Origin: Agrobacterium tumefaciens
GTDB taxonomy: Bacteria > Pseudomonadota > Alphaproteobacteria > Rhizobiales > Rhizobiaceae
Direction of reading: 5' to 3'
Length of the DNA: 64,000 nt
Assembly (NCBI RefSeq): GCF_013337285.1
Contig: NZ_SUPW01000001.1
Location: 868,001-932,000 of the forward strand
Within the stretch, counting starts at the first letter, position 1. Each line of letters begins with the position of its first letter. The notes below the pieces were generated by a model, which made no database searches, was not told where the DNA came from, and saw nothing but the letters and a program-made list of their open reading frames with translations. Position numbers and translations under genes: made by a program. This document shows positions 26,404 through 35,185 of the stretch, one piece after another.

Positions 26404-27884
26404 TGAGCGCCGCTATCGCCAATACCCCCTCTTCCGCCACCATTCTGCCGTTTGCCGAACATTCGAAGGCGACGCGCGACACACGCCCGCTGCGCCTTAT
26501 CACCTGCGGCAGCGTCGATGACGGCAAATCGACCCTGATCGGCCGTCTCCTCTGGGATACGAAAGCCGTCAAGGAAGATCAGGCCGCCACGCTGCACCGC
26601 GACAGCGGCAAGCAGAACGATCTCGGCCTGCCCGATTTCGCGCTGCTGCTCGACGGTTTGCAGGCGGAGCGCGAACAGGGCATCACCATCGATGTCGCCT
26701 ATCGTTATTTCGCCACCGACCGGCGTGCCTTCATCGTGGCCGACACCCCCGGCCACGAGCAATATACCCGCAATATGGCGACCGGCGCTTCCACGGCCGA
26801 TCTCGCCGTGCTTCTGGTGGATGCCCGCACCGGCATTCTGGAACAGACCCGTCGCCACGCCACCATTGCGGCGCTGATGGGCATCCGGCAATTCGTGCTG
26901 GCGATCAACAAGATCGACCTGACGAATTACGACAAGGCCGGTTTCGAACTGATCGCCCATGAATTCCGCGAATTCGCCTCCAATCTCGGCATCAAGCAGA
27001 TCACCGCCATTCCGATGTCGGCGCTGAAGGGCGAAAACGTCGTATTGTCCGGCAAGGCCGCCATGCCGTGGTATGAAGGCCCGACGCTGGTCGAAACGCT
27101 GGAACTGGCAACGGTTCGCTCGGCGCAATCGGGCGGCTTCCGCTTCCCCGTGCAGCGTGTGTCGCGTCCCGGCGAAAGTTTTCGCGGTTATCAGGGCACG
27201 GTTGCCGGCGGCTCGGTGAAGCCCGGAGACAGCGTCGTCGTCCTGCCATCGGGCATGGTCGCCAATGTCAAGCAGATCGTCACTTTCGATCTGGTGCGCA
27301 ACGCCGCCGTGGCGGGGGATGCCATCACGCTCGTGCTCGACCGTCAGGTGGACGTCTCGCGCGGCGACATGATCGTCTCCATCGAGGCGCAGCCACAGAC
27401 GGGTCTTGCCTTCGACGCGCAGATCGTGGCTTTGCAGCCCGGCGGCATCGAGGCCGGAAAGCGCTATTGGCTGAAAAGCGGCAGCCGCCGACAGCGCGTC
27501 AGCGTGCAGCCGATCAGCCAGCTGAACCTCAAGGAAGGCGAATGGCAGGCGCATGAAACGTCGCTTTCCATGAACGCCATCGGCAAGGTGCGGCTCTCCT
27601 TTGATGAGACGGCGATTTTCGATGCCTATGAACAAAACCGGGCGACCGGTTCCTTCATCCTGATCGACCCCGACACCAACAACACGGTTGCGGGCGGCAT
27701 GATCACCAGCAAGCGAAGCGTTGGCGCGACGGAAGAAAAGGGTGACCGGGTCATTCTGTCCCTGCCCGCCGATCTTGCCGAAAAGCTGCTGGCGAGCGAG
27801 TTGCTGGCCAGACACCGCGACGAGATCGACATTCGCCGCACCGACGTGGCGACCGCCTCAAGGCTGATCAGCGATCTGGACTGA
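26403..27884 (+). CDS. cysN: Sulfate adenylyltransferase subunit 1 (GTPase)
   Basis: A 493-residue EF-Tu-like GTPase that drives APS synthesis with CysD. G1 GSVDDGKSTL, G3 DTPGHEQ and G4 NKID are intact, followed by two beta-barrel domains. There is no C-terminal APS-kinase domain as in NodQ, which fits the use of an APS reductase. ATG overlaps the cysD stop (TGATGA). A strong terminator follows. Confidence 0.96.
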   Translation: MSAAIANTPSSATILPFAEHSKATRDTRPLRLITCGSVDDGKSTLIGRLLWDTKAVKEDQAATLHRDSGKQNDLGLPDFALLLDGLQAEREQGITIDVAYRYFATDRRAFIVADTPGHEQYTRNMATGASTADLAVLLVDARTGILEQTRRHATIAALMGIRQFVLAINKIDLTNYDKAGFELIAHEFREFASNLGIKQITAIPMSALKGENVVLSGKAAMPWYEGPTLVETLELATVRSAQSGGFRFPVQRVSRPGESFRGYQGTVAGGSVKPGDSVVVLPSGMVANVKQIVTFDLVRNAAVAGDAITLVLDRQVDVSRGDMIVSIEAQPQTGLAFDAQIVALQPGGIEAGKRYWLKSGSRRQRVSVQPISQLNLKEGEWQAHETSLSMNAIGKVRLSFDETAIFDAYEQNRATGSFILIDPDTNNTVAGGMITSKRSVGATEEKGDRVILSLPADLAEKLLASELLARHRDEIDIRRTDVATASRLISDLD

Positions 27885-27907
27885 GAAAGTTTGCGATACA
27901 AACAAAA

Positions 27908-27936
27908 AGGCGACCGCAAAACGGTCGCCTTTTTTC
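27908..27936 (+). terminator. Terminator of cysH-cysD-cysN
   Basis: Perfect 9-bp stem AGGCGACCG/CGGTCGCCT, loop CAAAA, six T residues. Confidence 0.95.
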
Positions 27937-27964
27937 GTTGCGGGCCATTGGTGTGAGGCGCCGC

Positions 27965-28042
27965 TTAAAACACGAACATATAAAGCAGAATGATCACGAC
28001 GACCGGAACGCCCATAGCCCACAGTGCAATACCCTTCAGCAT
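27965..28042 (-). CDS. 25-residue single-span membrane peptide
   Basis: ATG at 28042 follows GGAGG by 5 bases and opens a 25-codon frame that is nearly all hydrophobic (MLKGIALW, then VPVVVIILLYMFVF), one transmembrane helix with a single N-terminal lysine. Function unknown. An exact GGAAC-N16-CGTT promoter lies 30 bases upstream on the same strand, so it is probably expressed under the EcfG general stress response. A divergent stress-type promoter serves the lipoprotein at 28372. Confidence 0.7.
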   Translation of the reverse strand: MLKGIALWAMGVPVVVIILLYMFVF

Positions 28043-28071
28043 ATTATCCTCCATCGTTGTTGTGAATGGAT

Positions 28072-28096
28072 AACGGCTGAAGCGCGGTTGCGTTCC
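28072..28096 (-). promoter_or_regulatory. EcfG (general stress sigma) promoter of the 25-residue peptide gene
   Basis: On the minus strand: GGAAC (28096-28092), 16 bases, CGTT (28075-28072), an exact match to the alphaproteobacterial EcfG/RpoE2 consensus at the right distance from ATG 28042. Confidence 0.8.
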
Positions 28097-28319
28097 CTGT
28101 GGCTGAGCCGACATTGGCTTCATCGCAGTTGATAACGGCAAATGCATCAGGTTTGCGAAGGCGGGAAAAACCGAGAAGATGGCTCGCCATGGTACCCCGC
28201 CACATCGGCGCTGGAGCCTGCGCCGTCACCCATCGCGCAGCCACGACCTTGTCCTCAAGGAAACCCGTGGAACCGCGTTCAGGCCCGGTTAATGGCCGAC
28301 ACGTCACTCTCTCAACCAT
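28097..28319. other. Gap between two divergent stress promoters
   Basis: No gene or further regulatory element is recognised in this 223-base interval; frames through it are weakly coding in appearance and lack ribosome-binding sites. Confidence 0.5.
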
Positions 28320-28344
28320 GGAACTACGAACTCCAGCGCACGTT
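28320..28344 (+). promoter_or_regulatory. EcfG (general stress sigma) promoter of the Tyr/Arg/Asp-rich lipoprotein
   Basis: GGAAC (28320-28324), 16 bases, CGTT (28341-28344), exact consensus, 27 bases before the ATG. Confidence 0.8.
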
Positions 28345-28371
28345 GGGGTTCGTCATTGGGAGATGAAGATC

Positions 28372-28593
28372 ATGAAAATTTTGACTGCAGCGATCTGTCT
28401 GGTTTCGGTCGGCATCCTGAGCGGCTGTGTTGACGACAGAGGATACCGGAGCGGCGGATACTATACGACCGGCGTGTATTACCGCACCTATGACCGCGAT
28501 CGCCACTACCGTGATTATGATCGTCGCGACTGGCGCGACCGAAGGGATTGGCGTGATCGCCGTGACTGGCGTGGTGACCACCGCTACCGCTGA
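28372..28593 (+). CDS. Small Tyr/Arg/Asp-rich lipoprotein
   Basis: A 73-residue protein. The signal peptide MKILTAAICLVSVGILSGC ends in an LSGC lipobox (Cys at 19). The mature part is extremely rich in Tyr, Arg and Asp, with tandem DWRDR/DWRDRR units near the end, so it is probably unstructured and strongly charged. ATG at 28372 lies 9 bases after GGGAG; the ATG at 28363 is too close. Transcribed from an EcfG promoter, so likely an envelope stress protein. Role unknown. Confidence 0.75.
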   Translation: MKILTAAICLVSVGILSGCVDDRGYRSGGYYTTGVYYRTYDRDRHYRDYDRRDWRDRRDWRDRRDWRGDHRYR

Positions 28594-28647
28594 TAATGGT
28601 CGACTGGATTAGTCCTATTGCCTCTTACCGGCGTCCGGCCGTTGTTT

Positions 28648-28685
28648 GCATTTCTCATTCTCGCACTGACGAGAATGAGAAATGC
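28648..28685. other. Long perfect inverted repeat upstream of tRNA-Pro
   Basis: Perfect 16-base arms (28648-28663 and 28670-28685) around a 6-base spacer, without a T-tract on either side. The rest of 28594-28856 contains no recognisable gene. Confidence 0.7.
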
Positions 28686-28856
28686 TTGTGCAGTCGCAAA
28701 TCGACGGAACAACCGTGCGTCGATTCCGAACAGTCGTCGACTGCATACTAGCCGACCGGGGGGCTCAGACGTCGGTTCGGCACGAGACTTTGATTCAGGG
28801 ATTTTCAGAAAATATCGGGATCAGTTGCAAGCCATCGTAAATACAAGGCTTCAAGC

Positions 28857-28933
28857 TGGTCGGAGTGAGAGGATTCGAACCTCCGACCCCGTCGTCCCGA
28901 ACGACGTGCGCTACCAGACTGCGCTACACTCCG
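28857..28933 (-). tRNA. tRNA-Pro (anticodon CGG), CCA encoded
   Basis: Read on the minus strand from 28933: 7-bp acceptor stem CGGAGTG/CACTCCG, D-arm AGCGCAGTCTGGTAGCGC, anticodon loop TTCGGGA (anticodon CGG) on a CGTCG/CGACG stem, T-arm with GGTTCGAATCC, discriminator A and encoded CCA. 77 bases. Confidence 0.97.
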
Positions 28934-29197
28934 TGACCAGCGGCGCTTCTATAGACCAGCCTCCGGCATTCGACAAGCGGCTTATTGCATTTTTTATGAC
29001 AAGTTTCCTCCCCACAGCGAGGCCGTCTCGCCAACCGCTTGCGGCAAAGGGCGCAGGGCTGAAAAACGTTACAAAAAAGCAATTGTGGCAGGAAATTTTC
29101 GTCAAGCCGCATACCTCCCCTGCCCGTCGCCGCCAAATCTGCTAGGGGAACGGAATGACCGGCGGGAAGCCGGACACGGCACAAAGGACATTTCACC

Positions 29198-29617
29198 ATG
29201 CTATTTCGCAGCGTAACGCTCGCAGGGCTCGCCATTGCGCTCTCCGCCTGCACGACATCGGAAGGCTCCGTGCCTTCCTTCACCCAGAAGAGCCCCGTTG
29301 AAACGCGGTGGGTCGGTCAGTCGGCAGGTATTTTCTTCGCAAAATTCGGCCCGCCGCTGAGCGACACGGAAACCGGCAGCTCGACCGTCTATAACTGGCG
29401 CGGCGGTTACAAGAAGGCCACCGTTCCGGCCAGGTTCGAAGAAGGCAAGGACGGCAAGAAGGGTCGCCAGATTTCGCCCGCCCGCACCGCCTCGCTCTCC
29501 TGCACGGTGCAGCTCACCGTTTCCAGCAATTATACCATTACCTCCGTGCGCACGGTCTCCGACCGCCCCGGCGTCAATGGCCCCAGCTACTGCGCGGAAT
29601 TCCTCGCCGCCAACTGA
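29198..29617 (+). CDS. Lipoprotein of unknown function
   Basis: A 139-residue protein: signal peptide ending in LSAC (Cys at about 18), then a small domain with FFAKFGPPLSDTETGSSTVYNWRGGYKK and a C-terminal pair of cysteines (SLSCTVQLTV and SYCAEF) that could form a disulfide. The FAKFGPP segment resembles BamE/SmpA-like folds in which a protein compares states of a residue pattern, but this is only a resemblance. AAAGGA 8 bases upstream of ATG; own terminator follows. The 28934-29197 gap contains no other gene. Confidence 0.75.
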   Translation: MLFRSVTLAGLAIALSACTTSEGSVPSFTQKSPVETRWVGQSAGIFFAKFGPPLSDTETGSSTVYNWRGGYKKATVPARFEEGKDGKKGRQISPARTASLSCTVQLTVSSNYTITSVRTVSDRPGVNGPSYCAEFLAAN

Positions 29618-29643
29618 GTTTTCGGCCAGAAAACCGGAACAGA

Positions 29644-29668
29644 AAGGCTCGCCCAACCGGCGGGCCTT
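29644..29668 (+). terminator. Terminator of the lipoprotein gene
   Basis: 10-bp stem AAGGCTCGCC/GGCGGGCCTT (one G-U), loop CAACC, then TTCACTTTTTC. Confidence 0.85.
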
Positions 29669-30006
29669 TTCACTTTTTCGGGATTATTGCCATTTTTCCG
29701 CAAAAATTTTAGACGCAACGGCTTGGTCCGCCCGATGATGCCCTGCAACGGCTGGATTGCGAGGCTTTTCGCGATATCCGGCTCACAAGACCCTTTCAAC
29801 CGTTTTAAAGCACCGCCTAATCTTCGCGATCCTGAAAAATGACAATCCGCAAAACCGCGAAATTCGCCGTTGCGACCTTATGTCCCGGCAAAACCCCGGC
29901 GAAAGCGCTTGAACTGGAGTGGATAAGTCCGGGTTGTGCCGGTTTGCGCTTTGCTGTAACGGGGGCGGCTGGGAGGAGTGTTTTTAACACAAAACAAGAA
30001 TCAGGT

Positions 30007-31740
30007 ATGGCCGTGACTCCCATCGATCAAGACAAATCCCAGCTCACTGATCTCTCCCAGGACACTTCCCTTTCCCACGCTTTTCCAATGAACCGCCGTC
30101 AGGTTCTGGGCGGCGCGCTTGCCGGGATTGCCGCAGCGGCGCTGCCCTCCTCTCCGCTTCTCGCCAACACGACCGCCAAGAAGGTCGATGTGCTTCTGAT
30201 CGGCGGCGGCATCATGAGCGCGACGCTCGGTGTGTGGCTGCGCGAACTGGAGCCCACATGGTCGATGCAGATGCTGGAGCGGCTGGATGGTGTGGCGCTT
30301 GAAAGCTCCAACGGCTGGAACAATGCCGGCACCGGCCATTCCGCACTGGCGGAACTCAACTACACGCCGGAAGACGACAACGGCAACATCAAGATTTCTC
30401 AAGCCGTCAACATCAACGAATCCTTCCAGATTTCCCGGCAGTTCTGGGCCTGGCAAGTGCGCAACGGCGTTTTGAAGAACCCGCGCTCTTTCATCAACCA
30501 CACGCCGCATATGAGCTTCGTCTGGGGTGATGAGAACATCGCCTATCTGGAAAAGCGCTATCAGGCGCTGAAGGCAAGCCCGCTTTTCGCCGGCATGGAA
30601 TATTCCAGCGACCCCGAGCAGCTGAAGAAATGGGTGCCGCTGATGATGGAAGGCCGCGATCCTTCCCAGAAGATCGGCGCGACGTGGTCGCCGCTCGGCA
30701 CCGACATGGAATTCGGCGAAATCACCCGACAATTCGTTTCGCACCTGCAAAGCGACCAGAATTTCGACCTGCAGGTCAATAGCGAGGTTTCCGACATTCA
30801 GCGCAATGCCGATGGCAGCTGGCGCGTGACCTACACCAATACGAAGACCGATGCCGAACAGGTGGTGGATGCGAAATTCGTGTTCATTGGCGCCGGTGGC
30901 GGCGCGCTGCATCTGTTGCAGATGTCCGGCATTCCGGAAGCCGATGATTATGCCGGCTTCCCGGTGGGCGGCTCGTTCCTCATCAACGACAATCCTGATG
31001 TGACGATGCAGCATCTGGCCAAGGCCTATGGCAAGGCCTCGGTCGGCTCGCCACCCATGTCGGTTCCGCATCTCGATACTCGCGTGCTGGGTGGCAAGCG
31101 TGTTATCCTGTTCGGGCCTTTCGCCACCTTCTCCACCAAGTTCCTGAAGGAAGGCTCGTATTTCGATCTCGTCTCCTCCGTCACAACAAGCAATGCCTGG
31201 CCGATGGTGCGTGTGGGCATCGATGAATATCCACTGGTGGAATATCTCGCCGGCCAGTTGATGATGTCGGATGACGACCGCTTTGCCGCGCTGAAGGAAT
31301 ATTTCCCCAATGCCAAGCAGGGCGAGTGGCGTCTGTGGCAGGCGGGCCAGCGCGTGCAGATCATCAAGCGCGACGAAGAAAAGGGCGGCGTGCTGCGGCT
31401 CGGCACCGAAGTCGTCTCCGCACAGGACGGCAGCATCGCCGGCCTGCTCGGCGCTTCGCCGGGTGCCTCGACCGCAGCCCCGATCATGCTCAGCGTCCTG
31501 GAAAAGGTCTTCAAGGACAAGGTGGCAACGCCGGAATGGCAGGCCAAGATCCGCCAGATCGTGCCGAGCTACGGCACCAAGCTGAATGACGACCCGGAAA
31601 AGGTGCGTGAGGAATGGGCCTACACCGCCGAACACCTGCAGCTGCCGACCCCTCCGCAGATCGATCTTGATGCGCTGAAGGGTGCCGGTGTGGCACCTGC
31701 GGGTGCGCCGGTGAAGAAGGTGCCGGATATCGCGCTTTAA
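30007..31740 (+). CDS. mqo: Malate:quinone oxidoreductase with an N-terminal Tat-like signal
   Basis: FAD enzyme that oxidises malate to oxaloacetate and reduces the quinone pool. [19 protein letters not shown] is the dinucleotide-binding motif; [26 protein letters not shown] and GAMMGASPG-like LLGASPGAS are family signatures. Start ATG 30007 (CAGG upstream) gives 577 residues; the frame is open to 29839. Unlike the usual cytoplasmic enzyme, residues 28-52 read [20 protein letters not shown], a twin-arginine plus hydrophobic segment ending near LLANT, so periplasmic export is possible. The preceding 29669-30006 holds no separate gene. Terminator at 31766. Confidence 0.93.
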   Translation: MAVTPIDQDKSQLTDLSQDTSLSHAFPMNRRQVLGGALAGIAAAALPSSPLLANTTAKKVDVLLIGGGIMSATLGVWLRELEPTWSMQMLERLDGVALESSNGWNNAGTGHSALAELNYTPEDDNGNIKISQAVNINESFQISRQFWAWQVRNGVLKNPRSFINHTPHMSFVWGDENIAYLEKRYQALKASPLFAGMEYSSDPEQLKKWVPLMMEGRDPSQKIGATWSPLGTDMEFGEITRQFVSHLQSDQNFDLQVNSEVSDIQRNADGSWRVTYTNTKTDAEQVVDAKFVFIGAGGGALHLLQMSGIPEADDYAGFPVGGSFLINDNPDVTMQHLAKAYGKASVGSPPMSVPHLDTRVLGGKRVILFGPFATFSTKFLKEGSYFDLVSSVTTSNAWPMVRVGIDEYPLVEYLAGQLMMSDDDRFAALKEYFPNAKQGEWRLWQAGQRVQIIKRDEEKGGVLRLGTEVVSAQDGSIAGLLGASPGASTAAPIMLSVLEKVFKDKVATPEWQAKIRQIVPSYGTKLNDDPEKVREEWAYTAEHLQLPTPPQIDLDALKGAGVAPAGAPVKKVPDIAL

Positions 31741-31765
31741 GGCATCGTCGCGATTGTTAGATTAG

Positions 31766-31797
31766 ACGCCGCGTGTCTTTGGATGCGCGGCGTTTTT
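31766..31797 (+). terminator. Terminator of mqo
   Basis: 8-bp stem ACGCCGCG/CGCGGCGT, 12-base loop, then TTTTGTT. Confidence 0.88.
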
Positions 31798-31825
31798 GTT
31801 GATGCAGGCCTTTCTCCGCACTCAA

Positions 31826-31901
31826 CGTCCTCCTTGGGCTTGACCCGAGAATCCATTAACTTCAACGGATCGTGGACCTCGGGTCAAGCCCGAGGAGGGC
31901 G
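31826..31901. repeat. Interspersed palindromic repeat, set A copy 4 (degenerate)
   Basis: Arms about 31826-31855 and 31874-31901 with several mismatches (CCTTGGG and CCCGAGA in the left arm), the most decayed member of set A. It lies after the mqo terminator. Confidence 0.8.
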
Positions 31902-31957
31902 GAGGACAGGTTTTCGCGCTTAACGTTATAGCAAGCTGGCCATCATCGGATATACCG

Positions 31958-31993
31958 CCACCGAAATATCTGGCCCCCAAACATACTCGGTGG
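31958..31993. promoter_or_regulatory. Inverted repeat upstream of parDE
   Basis: CCACCGA (31958-31964) and TCGGTGG (31987-31993) flank the expected promoter region 17 bases before the parD start; a candidate autoregulatory site. Confidence 0.45.
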
Positions 31994-32009
31994 TAATAAT
32001 TCCTACCAG

Positions 32010-32306
32010 ATGATGGAGATAGCCGTGGCCAACGTGGAAAAGATCAGCGTCTCGATGACGCCCCAGCACGCCGAAATCTTGCGTGATGCCGTGGAAAGCG
32101 GCGCTTATGCCAGCAGCAGCGAAGTCATCCGTGAAGCGATGCGAGACTGGTCTGCAAAATGGCTCCAGCGACGCGACGACATCGCCAAGCTGCGCGCGTT
32201 GTGGGCTGAGGGCAAAGCCAGTGGCAGTTCAACCGAAGTGGATTTTGACGAGGCGCTGAATGAAGCGCGTGCAGAACTGGCTTCGTTGAAAAATCGTGAC
32301 CATTAA
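32010..32306 (+). CDS. parD: ParD-type antitoxin
   Basis: A 98-residue antitoxin: KISVSMTPQHAEILRDAVESGAYASSSEVIREAMRDW is the ParD ribbon-helix-helix, and the C-terminal TEVDFDEALNEARAEL helix is the toxin-wrapping part. Two adjacent ATG codons (32010, 32013) are possible starts. Overlaps the toxin gene by 11 bases. Confidence 0.88.
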   Translation: MMEIAVANVEKISVSMTPQHAEILRDAVESGAYASSSEVIREAMRDWSAKWLQRRDDIAKLRALWAEGKASGSSTEVDFDEALNEARAELASLKNRDH

Positions 32307-32607
32307 GCTTGTCTGGACACCCCGCGCACGCGGCGATGTGAAGAAAATCTATCTCGATATTGGCAAATCACAGCCTCTTGCCGCAGAGCGGTATTTCGCT
32401 CGGTTCCGCGCCAAGGCGGTGAGTCTGGTCGACCATCCCCATCTTGGCGAACGCCATCCGGAAATTTTTCCGTCTGCCCGTATGCTCGTCGAAGCACCTT
32501 ATGTCATTCTCTACGAAACCGTGCCGGATACCGATGACGGCGAAATATATTCCGTGGAAATCGTTCGCGTGATCGATGGTCGCCGAGACCTGCGAACATT
32601 GTTCTGA
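32296..32607 (+). CDS. parE: ParE-type toxin
   Basis: A 103-residue RelE/ParE toxin: KLVWTPRARGDVKKIYLDIG, the long helix AAERYFARFRAKAVSLVDHPHLGERHPEI, R(M)LVEAPYVILYETV and the terminal IVRVIDGRRDL, which is typical of gyrase-inhibiting ParE. GTG start at 32296 overlaps parD. It is followed 12 bases later by tRNA-Gln on the other strand. Confidence 0.88.
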   Translation: MTIKLVWTPRARGDVKKIYLDIGKSQPLAAERYFARFRAKAVSLVDHPHLGERHPEIFPSARMLVEAPYVILYETVPDTDDGEIYSVEIVRVIDGRRDLRTLF

Positions 32608-32619
32608 CTTTGGAATGGA

Positions 32620-32694
32620 TGGCTGGGGCGCCAGGATTCGAACCTGGGAATGCCGGTACCAAAAACCGGTGCCTTACCGCTTGGCGACGCCCCA
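32620..32694 (-). tRNA. tRNA-Gln (anticodon UUG), CCA encoded
   Basis: Minus strand from 32694: acceptor TGGGGCG/CGCCCCA, anticodon stem CCGGT/ACCGG with loop TTTTGGT (anticodon TTG), T-arm GGTTCGAATCC, discriminator G and CCA. 75 bases. Confidence 0.97.
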
Positions 32695-32897
32695 ACAGGG
32701 CAGCGAAAGCGAAACGCTGCTGCCTGAACCGCGCCTGATTAGCAAAGCCTGCCCGGCGCGGCAATGACCCGGCGACCAATTTTTTCACAAAACCCAAGCT
32801 TTTTGGATGCTGCGCCGCAGACGGCATGATAGGGCTTGGCGATTGTGCGGCGGGCGCCGTCGGCACTGGCGGCATGGCATTCATTCAGGAGGTCTTG

Positions 32898-33806
32898 ATG
32901 GCGGACCCGGCATTCGATCTCGATTTCAAGCCGGCCTATGGCGAGGCGGTTCCTGTCGCCCCGCTGATCCAGCGCCTCACCGTCAACAATCCTTCCGCCT
33001 TTACCTTCCATGGCACCAATTCCTATATCGTCGGCGACCGTTCCGTCGCCGTCATCGATCCCGGCCCGGAGGATGAGGCGCATTTTCAGGCGCTGATGAC
33101 GGCGCTTGACGGCCGCGAGGTGACCCACATCTTCGTCAGCCACACCCATCGCGATCACTCGCCGCTTGCCCGGCGGTTGAAGGAAGCCACGGGGGCGACA
33201 ACGGTGGCGGAAGGTCCGCACCGCGCCGCCCGGCCGCTCTATGCGGGTGAAACCAACCCATTTGCCGAAAGCTCCGATATGGCTTTCGTGCCTGATATTG
33301 CGCTTGGCGACGGGCAGAGCCTTTCCGGCGATGGCTGGACGCTGACTGCCCTGCACACGCCGGGCCACACCGCCAACCACGCCGCCTTTGCGCTTGATGG
33401 CAGCGGCATCGTCTTTTCCGCCGATCATGTCATGGCCTGGGCCACCACCATCGTCGCACCGCCGGATGGGGCGATGAGCGATTACATGGCCTCGCTGGAA
33501 CGGCTGCTGACCCGCGACGACCGGCTGTTCCTGCCCGGCCATGGCGGGCCGGTCACCGACCCCGCCGCCTTCATGCGCGGGCTGCGCGCCCACCGCCGCA
33601 TGCGGGAAAAGGCGGTGCTAAAGCGTATCCGCGAGGGTGACCGGTTGATCGCCGAGATGGTGAAGGTGATCTATGCCAGCACCGACAAGCGCCTGCATGG
33701 CGCCGCGGCCCTTTCCGTGCTGGCGCATATCGAAGATTTGATCGAGAAGGGTGAGGTACAGACCGAGGGTGCGCCTTCGCTGCTGGGCGAATATTTTCCG
33801 GCTTAA
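32898..33806 (+). CDS. MBL-fold hydrolase (LACTB2/RNase-like) with C-terminal winged helix
   Basis: A 302-residue metallohydrolase: FHGTNSYIVGD, IDPGPEDEAHF, the zinc motif SHTHRDHSP, LHTPGHTANHAAF, SADHVMAW and PGHGGPV, followed by a helical winged domain LKRIREGDRLIAEMVKVIYAS. Related to human LACTB2, an endoribonuclease; bacterial substrate unknown. ATG 32898 has AGGAGG 6 bases upstream; the frame extends to 32826 without support. Cytoplasmic, monocistronic. Confidence 0.87.
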   Translation: MADPAFDLDFKPAYGEAVPVAPLIQRLTVNNPSAFTFHGTNSYIVGDRSVAVIDPGPEDEAHFQALMTALDGREVTHIFVSHTHRDHSPLARRLKEATGATTVAEGPHRAARPLYAGETNPFAESSDMAFVPDIALGDGQSLSGDGWTLTALHTPGHTANHAAFALDGSGIVFSADHVMAWATTIVAPPDGAMSDYMASLERLLTRDDRLFLPGHGGPVTDPAAFMRGLRAHRRMREKAVLKRIREGDRLIAEMVKVIYASTDKRLHGAAALSVLAHIEDLIEKGEVQTEGAPSLLGEYFPA

Positions 33807-33887
33807 CGGATATTTCTGGCGCTCGACATCAAGGCTTGCTCTGGCCTCGCCACTCGCTCGCCCATTGATGGGGGTGAGCGGAAGCCG

Positions 33888-34019
33888 TTTGTTTCTTCTC
33901 CCCGCCGGGGAGAAGGTCGCGGCAGCGGGATGAGGGGGCAAGGGTGGTGAGATACGGCAACGTTGCCCCCTCATCCGACCCTTCGGGCCACCTTCTCCCC
34001 GGCGGGGAGAAGAAACAAG
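33888..34019. repeat. Interspersed palindromic repeat, set D
   Basis: Nested palindrome: outer arms about 33888-33917 and 33990-34019 (core TTCTCCCCGCCGGGGAGAAG, itself symmetric), inner arms about 33926-33941 and 33963-33977 (ATGAGGGGGCAA). Lies between converging genes; nothing else in 33807-34085. Confidence 0.88.
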
Positions 34020-34085
34020 CGGCGACGCCACTGCCACACAATCAAGACGACCCGCAGCACCTCTGCTTCATTCACCCAAAACGTC

Positions 34086-35006
34086 TCAGTTGTCGTTCAA
34101 CCCCTGCATTTCCGCATCCAGCGCATCGAGATAGGCCTCCGCGATCGCAGCCCCCATGCCGAGATCGTGCGGGGCGTAACGAGAGGCCACGCGGATATCG
34201 ACGATGGTGGTTTCCGCCTCTTCCTTGAGGCGGATGAGGATATCGAAACGCAGGCCCCAGATGCGGGTGCGCGTTTCGCCCTGCATCAGCACCACGCCGC
34301 TGCCGTTAAAGAAGGTGGGCTGCGGCGCCTCGGCCGGGCGGGCCATGGGGACTGGCACGATGGAGGGCAGGTCTTCCACCGGCCCCTCTTCGCCGGGCGG
34401 CGTCTTGTCCTGTTCGGGAACGCCGACGGAGGGCGGCTCCACCGCACCGATGACACCTCTGGTATGGGTGATGCGGATATTCTGGGCGGCGGCCATCTTC
34501 TTGGCGGCGGCATAGATACGGTCTATCGCGCCTTCATAACGGCGTCCGGCGAGGCTGGCATAGGCGATGGCCTGCGCATCACGGTCTTGTTTCGCAACCG
34601 TGGCGGGCCTTGCCAGCCATTGCTGGTTCGCGACCGGTGCCACCAGCCATTCCGGCACGTCGGTCAGATCCGTGGAGATGTCGTAAATCTTCGGCTGCTG
34701 CCAATAAAGATATGCGCCGTACCCGACCACACCGAGCGGCAGGGCCGATAGAAGCAGGGCGGCAAGCGCCGAAAGCCCGCCCCGCGCGCCCTTTGTCCAC
34801 AGCCGCTCAAGGCCGATCAGCGCCAGAAGCACCGCCGTGAGCGCGATGCCGGCGGCAATCATCAGCAACCCCACAAGGTCAGGTGTCGTCAGTGGCCCGA
34901 AACGGTGGATACCGGCGGCAATCAGAAATAGCGCCAGCGCCACTAGCCCGAGATAGCGGGAAAGATAGGCTGCAACCGAAAAAGGCCGGACGAAACGCAC
35001 AGTCAT
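34086..35006 (-). CDS. DUF1499 membrane protein
   Basis: A 306-residue protein with three N-terminal membrane helices (VAAYLSRYLGLVALALFLIAAGI; DLVGLLMIAAGIALTAVLLAL; SALAALLLSALPLGVVGYGAYLYW), then a DUF1499 domain containing YDISTDLTDVPEWL and, near the end, RFDILIRLKEEAETTIVDIRVASRYAPHDLGMG. Between them is a Pro/Glu-rich linker. Function of DUF1499 is unknown. ATG 35006 starts just before the first helix; ribosome-binding site is poor. Confidence 0.78.
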   Translation of the reverse strand: MTVRFVRPFSVAAYLSRYLGLVALALFLIAAGIHRFGPLTTPDLVGLLMIAAGIALTAVLLALIGLERLWTKGARGGLSALAALLLSALPLGVVGYGAYLYWQQPKIYDISTDLTDVPEWLVAPVANQQWLARPATVAKQDRDAQAIAYASLAGRRYEGAIDRIYAAAKKMAAAQNIRITHTRGVIGAVEPPSVGVPEQDKTPPGEEGPVEDLPSIVPVPMARPAEAPQPTFFNGSGVVLMQGETRTRIWGLRFDILIRLKEEAETTIVDIRVASRYAPHDLGMGAAIAEAYLDALDAEMQGLNDN

Positions 35007-35185
35007 GGAAGCGGATATCCGTAAGATCGCATTGGCGTAAAAGCGTTGCACCCGAAATCTGGCAAGGGAATCACCTGCATATGATGTCATAGACCGGATT
35101 TGCGGCGAGGAAAACAAAGGAGGGAGCCGATCTGCGGGTAAAGCGTGCTCACAACCTCCGAAGACCTCTCTTCCGTGAAGCCGGA

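Noticed and set aside
28648-28685. Inverted repeat considered as a transcription terminator
   Set aside because: No T-tract follows on either strand and no gene ends nearby in the proper orientation.
28618-29145. Open frame across tRNA-Pro containing [17 protein letters not shown]
   Set aside because: This peptide is the well-known false translation of a tRNA-Pro gene.
30001-31635. 544-codon open frame antisense to mqo
   Set aside because: Shadow of the mqo coding frame; the other strand has FAD and family motifs.
32576-32767. Open frame across tRNA-Gln (GARIRTWECRYQKP)
   Set aside because: False translation of the tRNA-Gln gene.
2607-34019. Palindromic repeats considered as CRISPR
   Set aside because: They are solitary intergenic inverted repeats, not direct repeats with regular spacers, and no cas genes are present.
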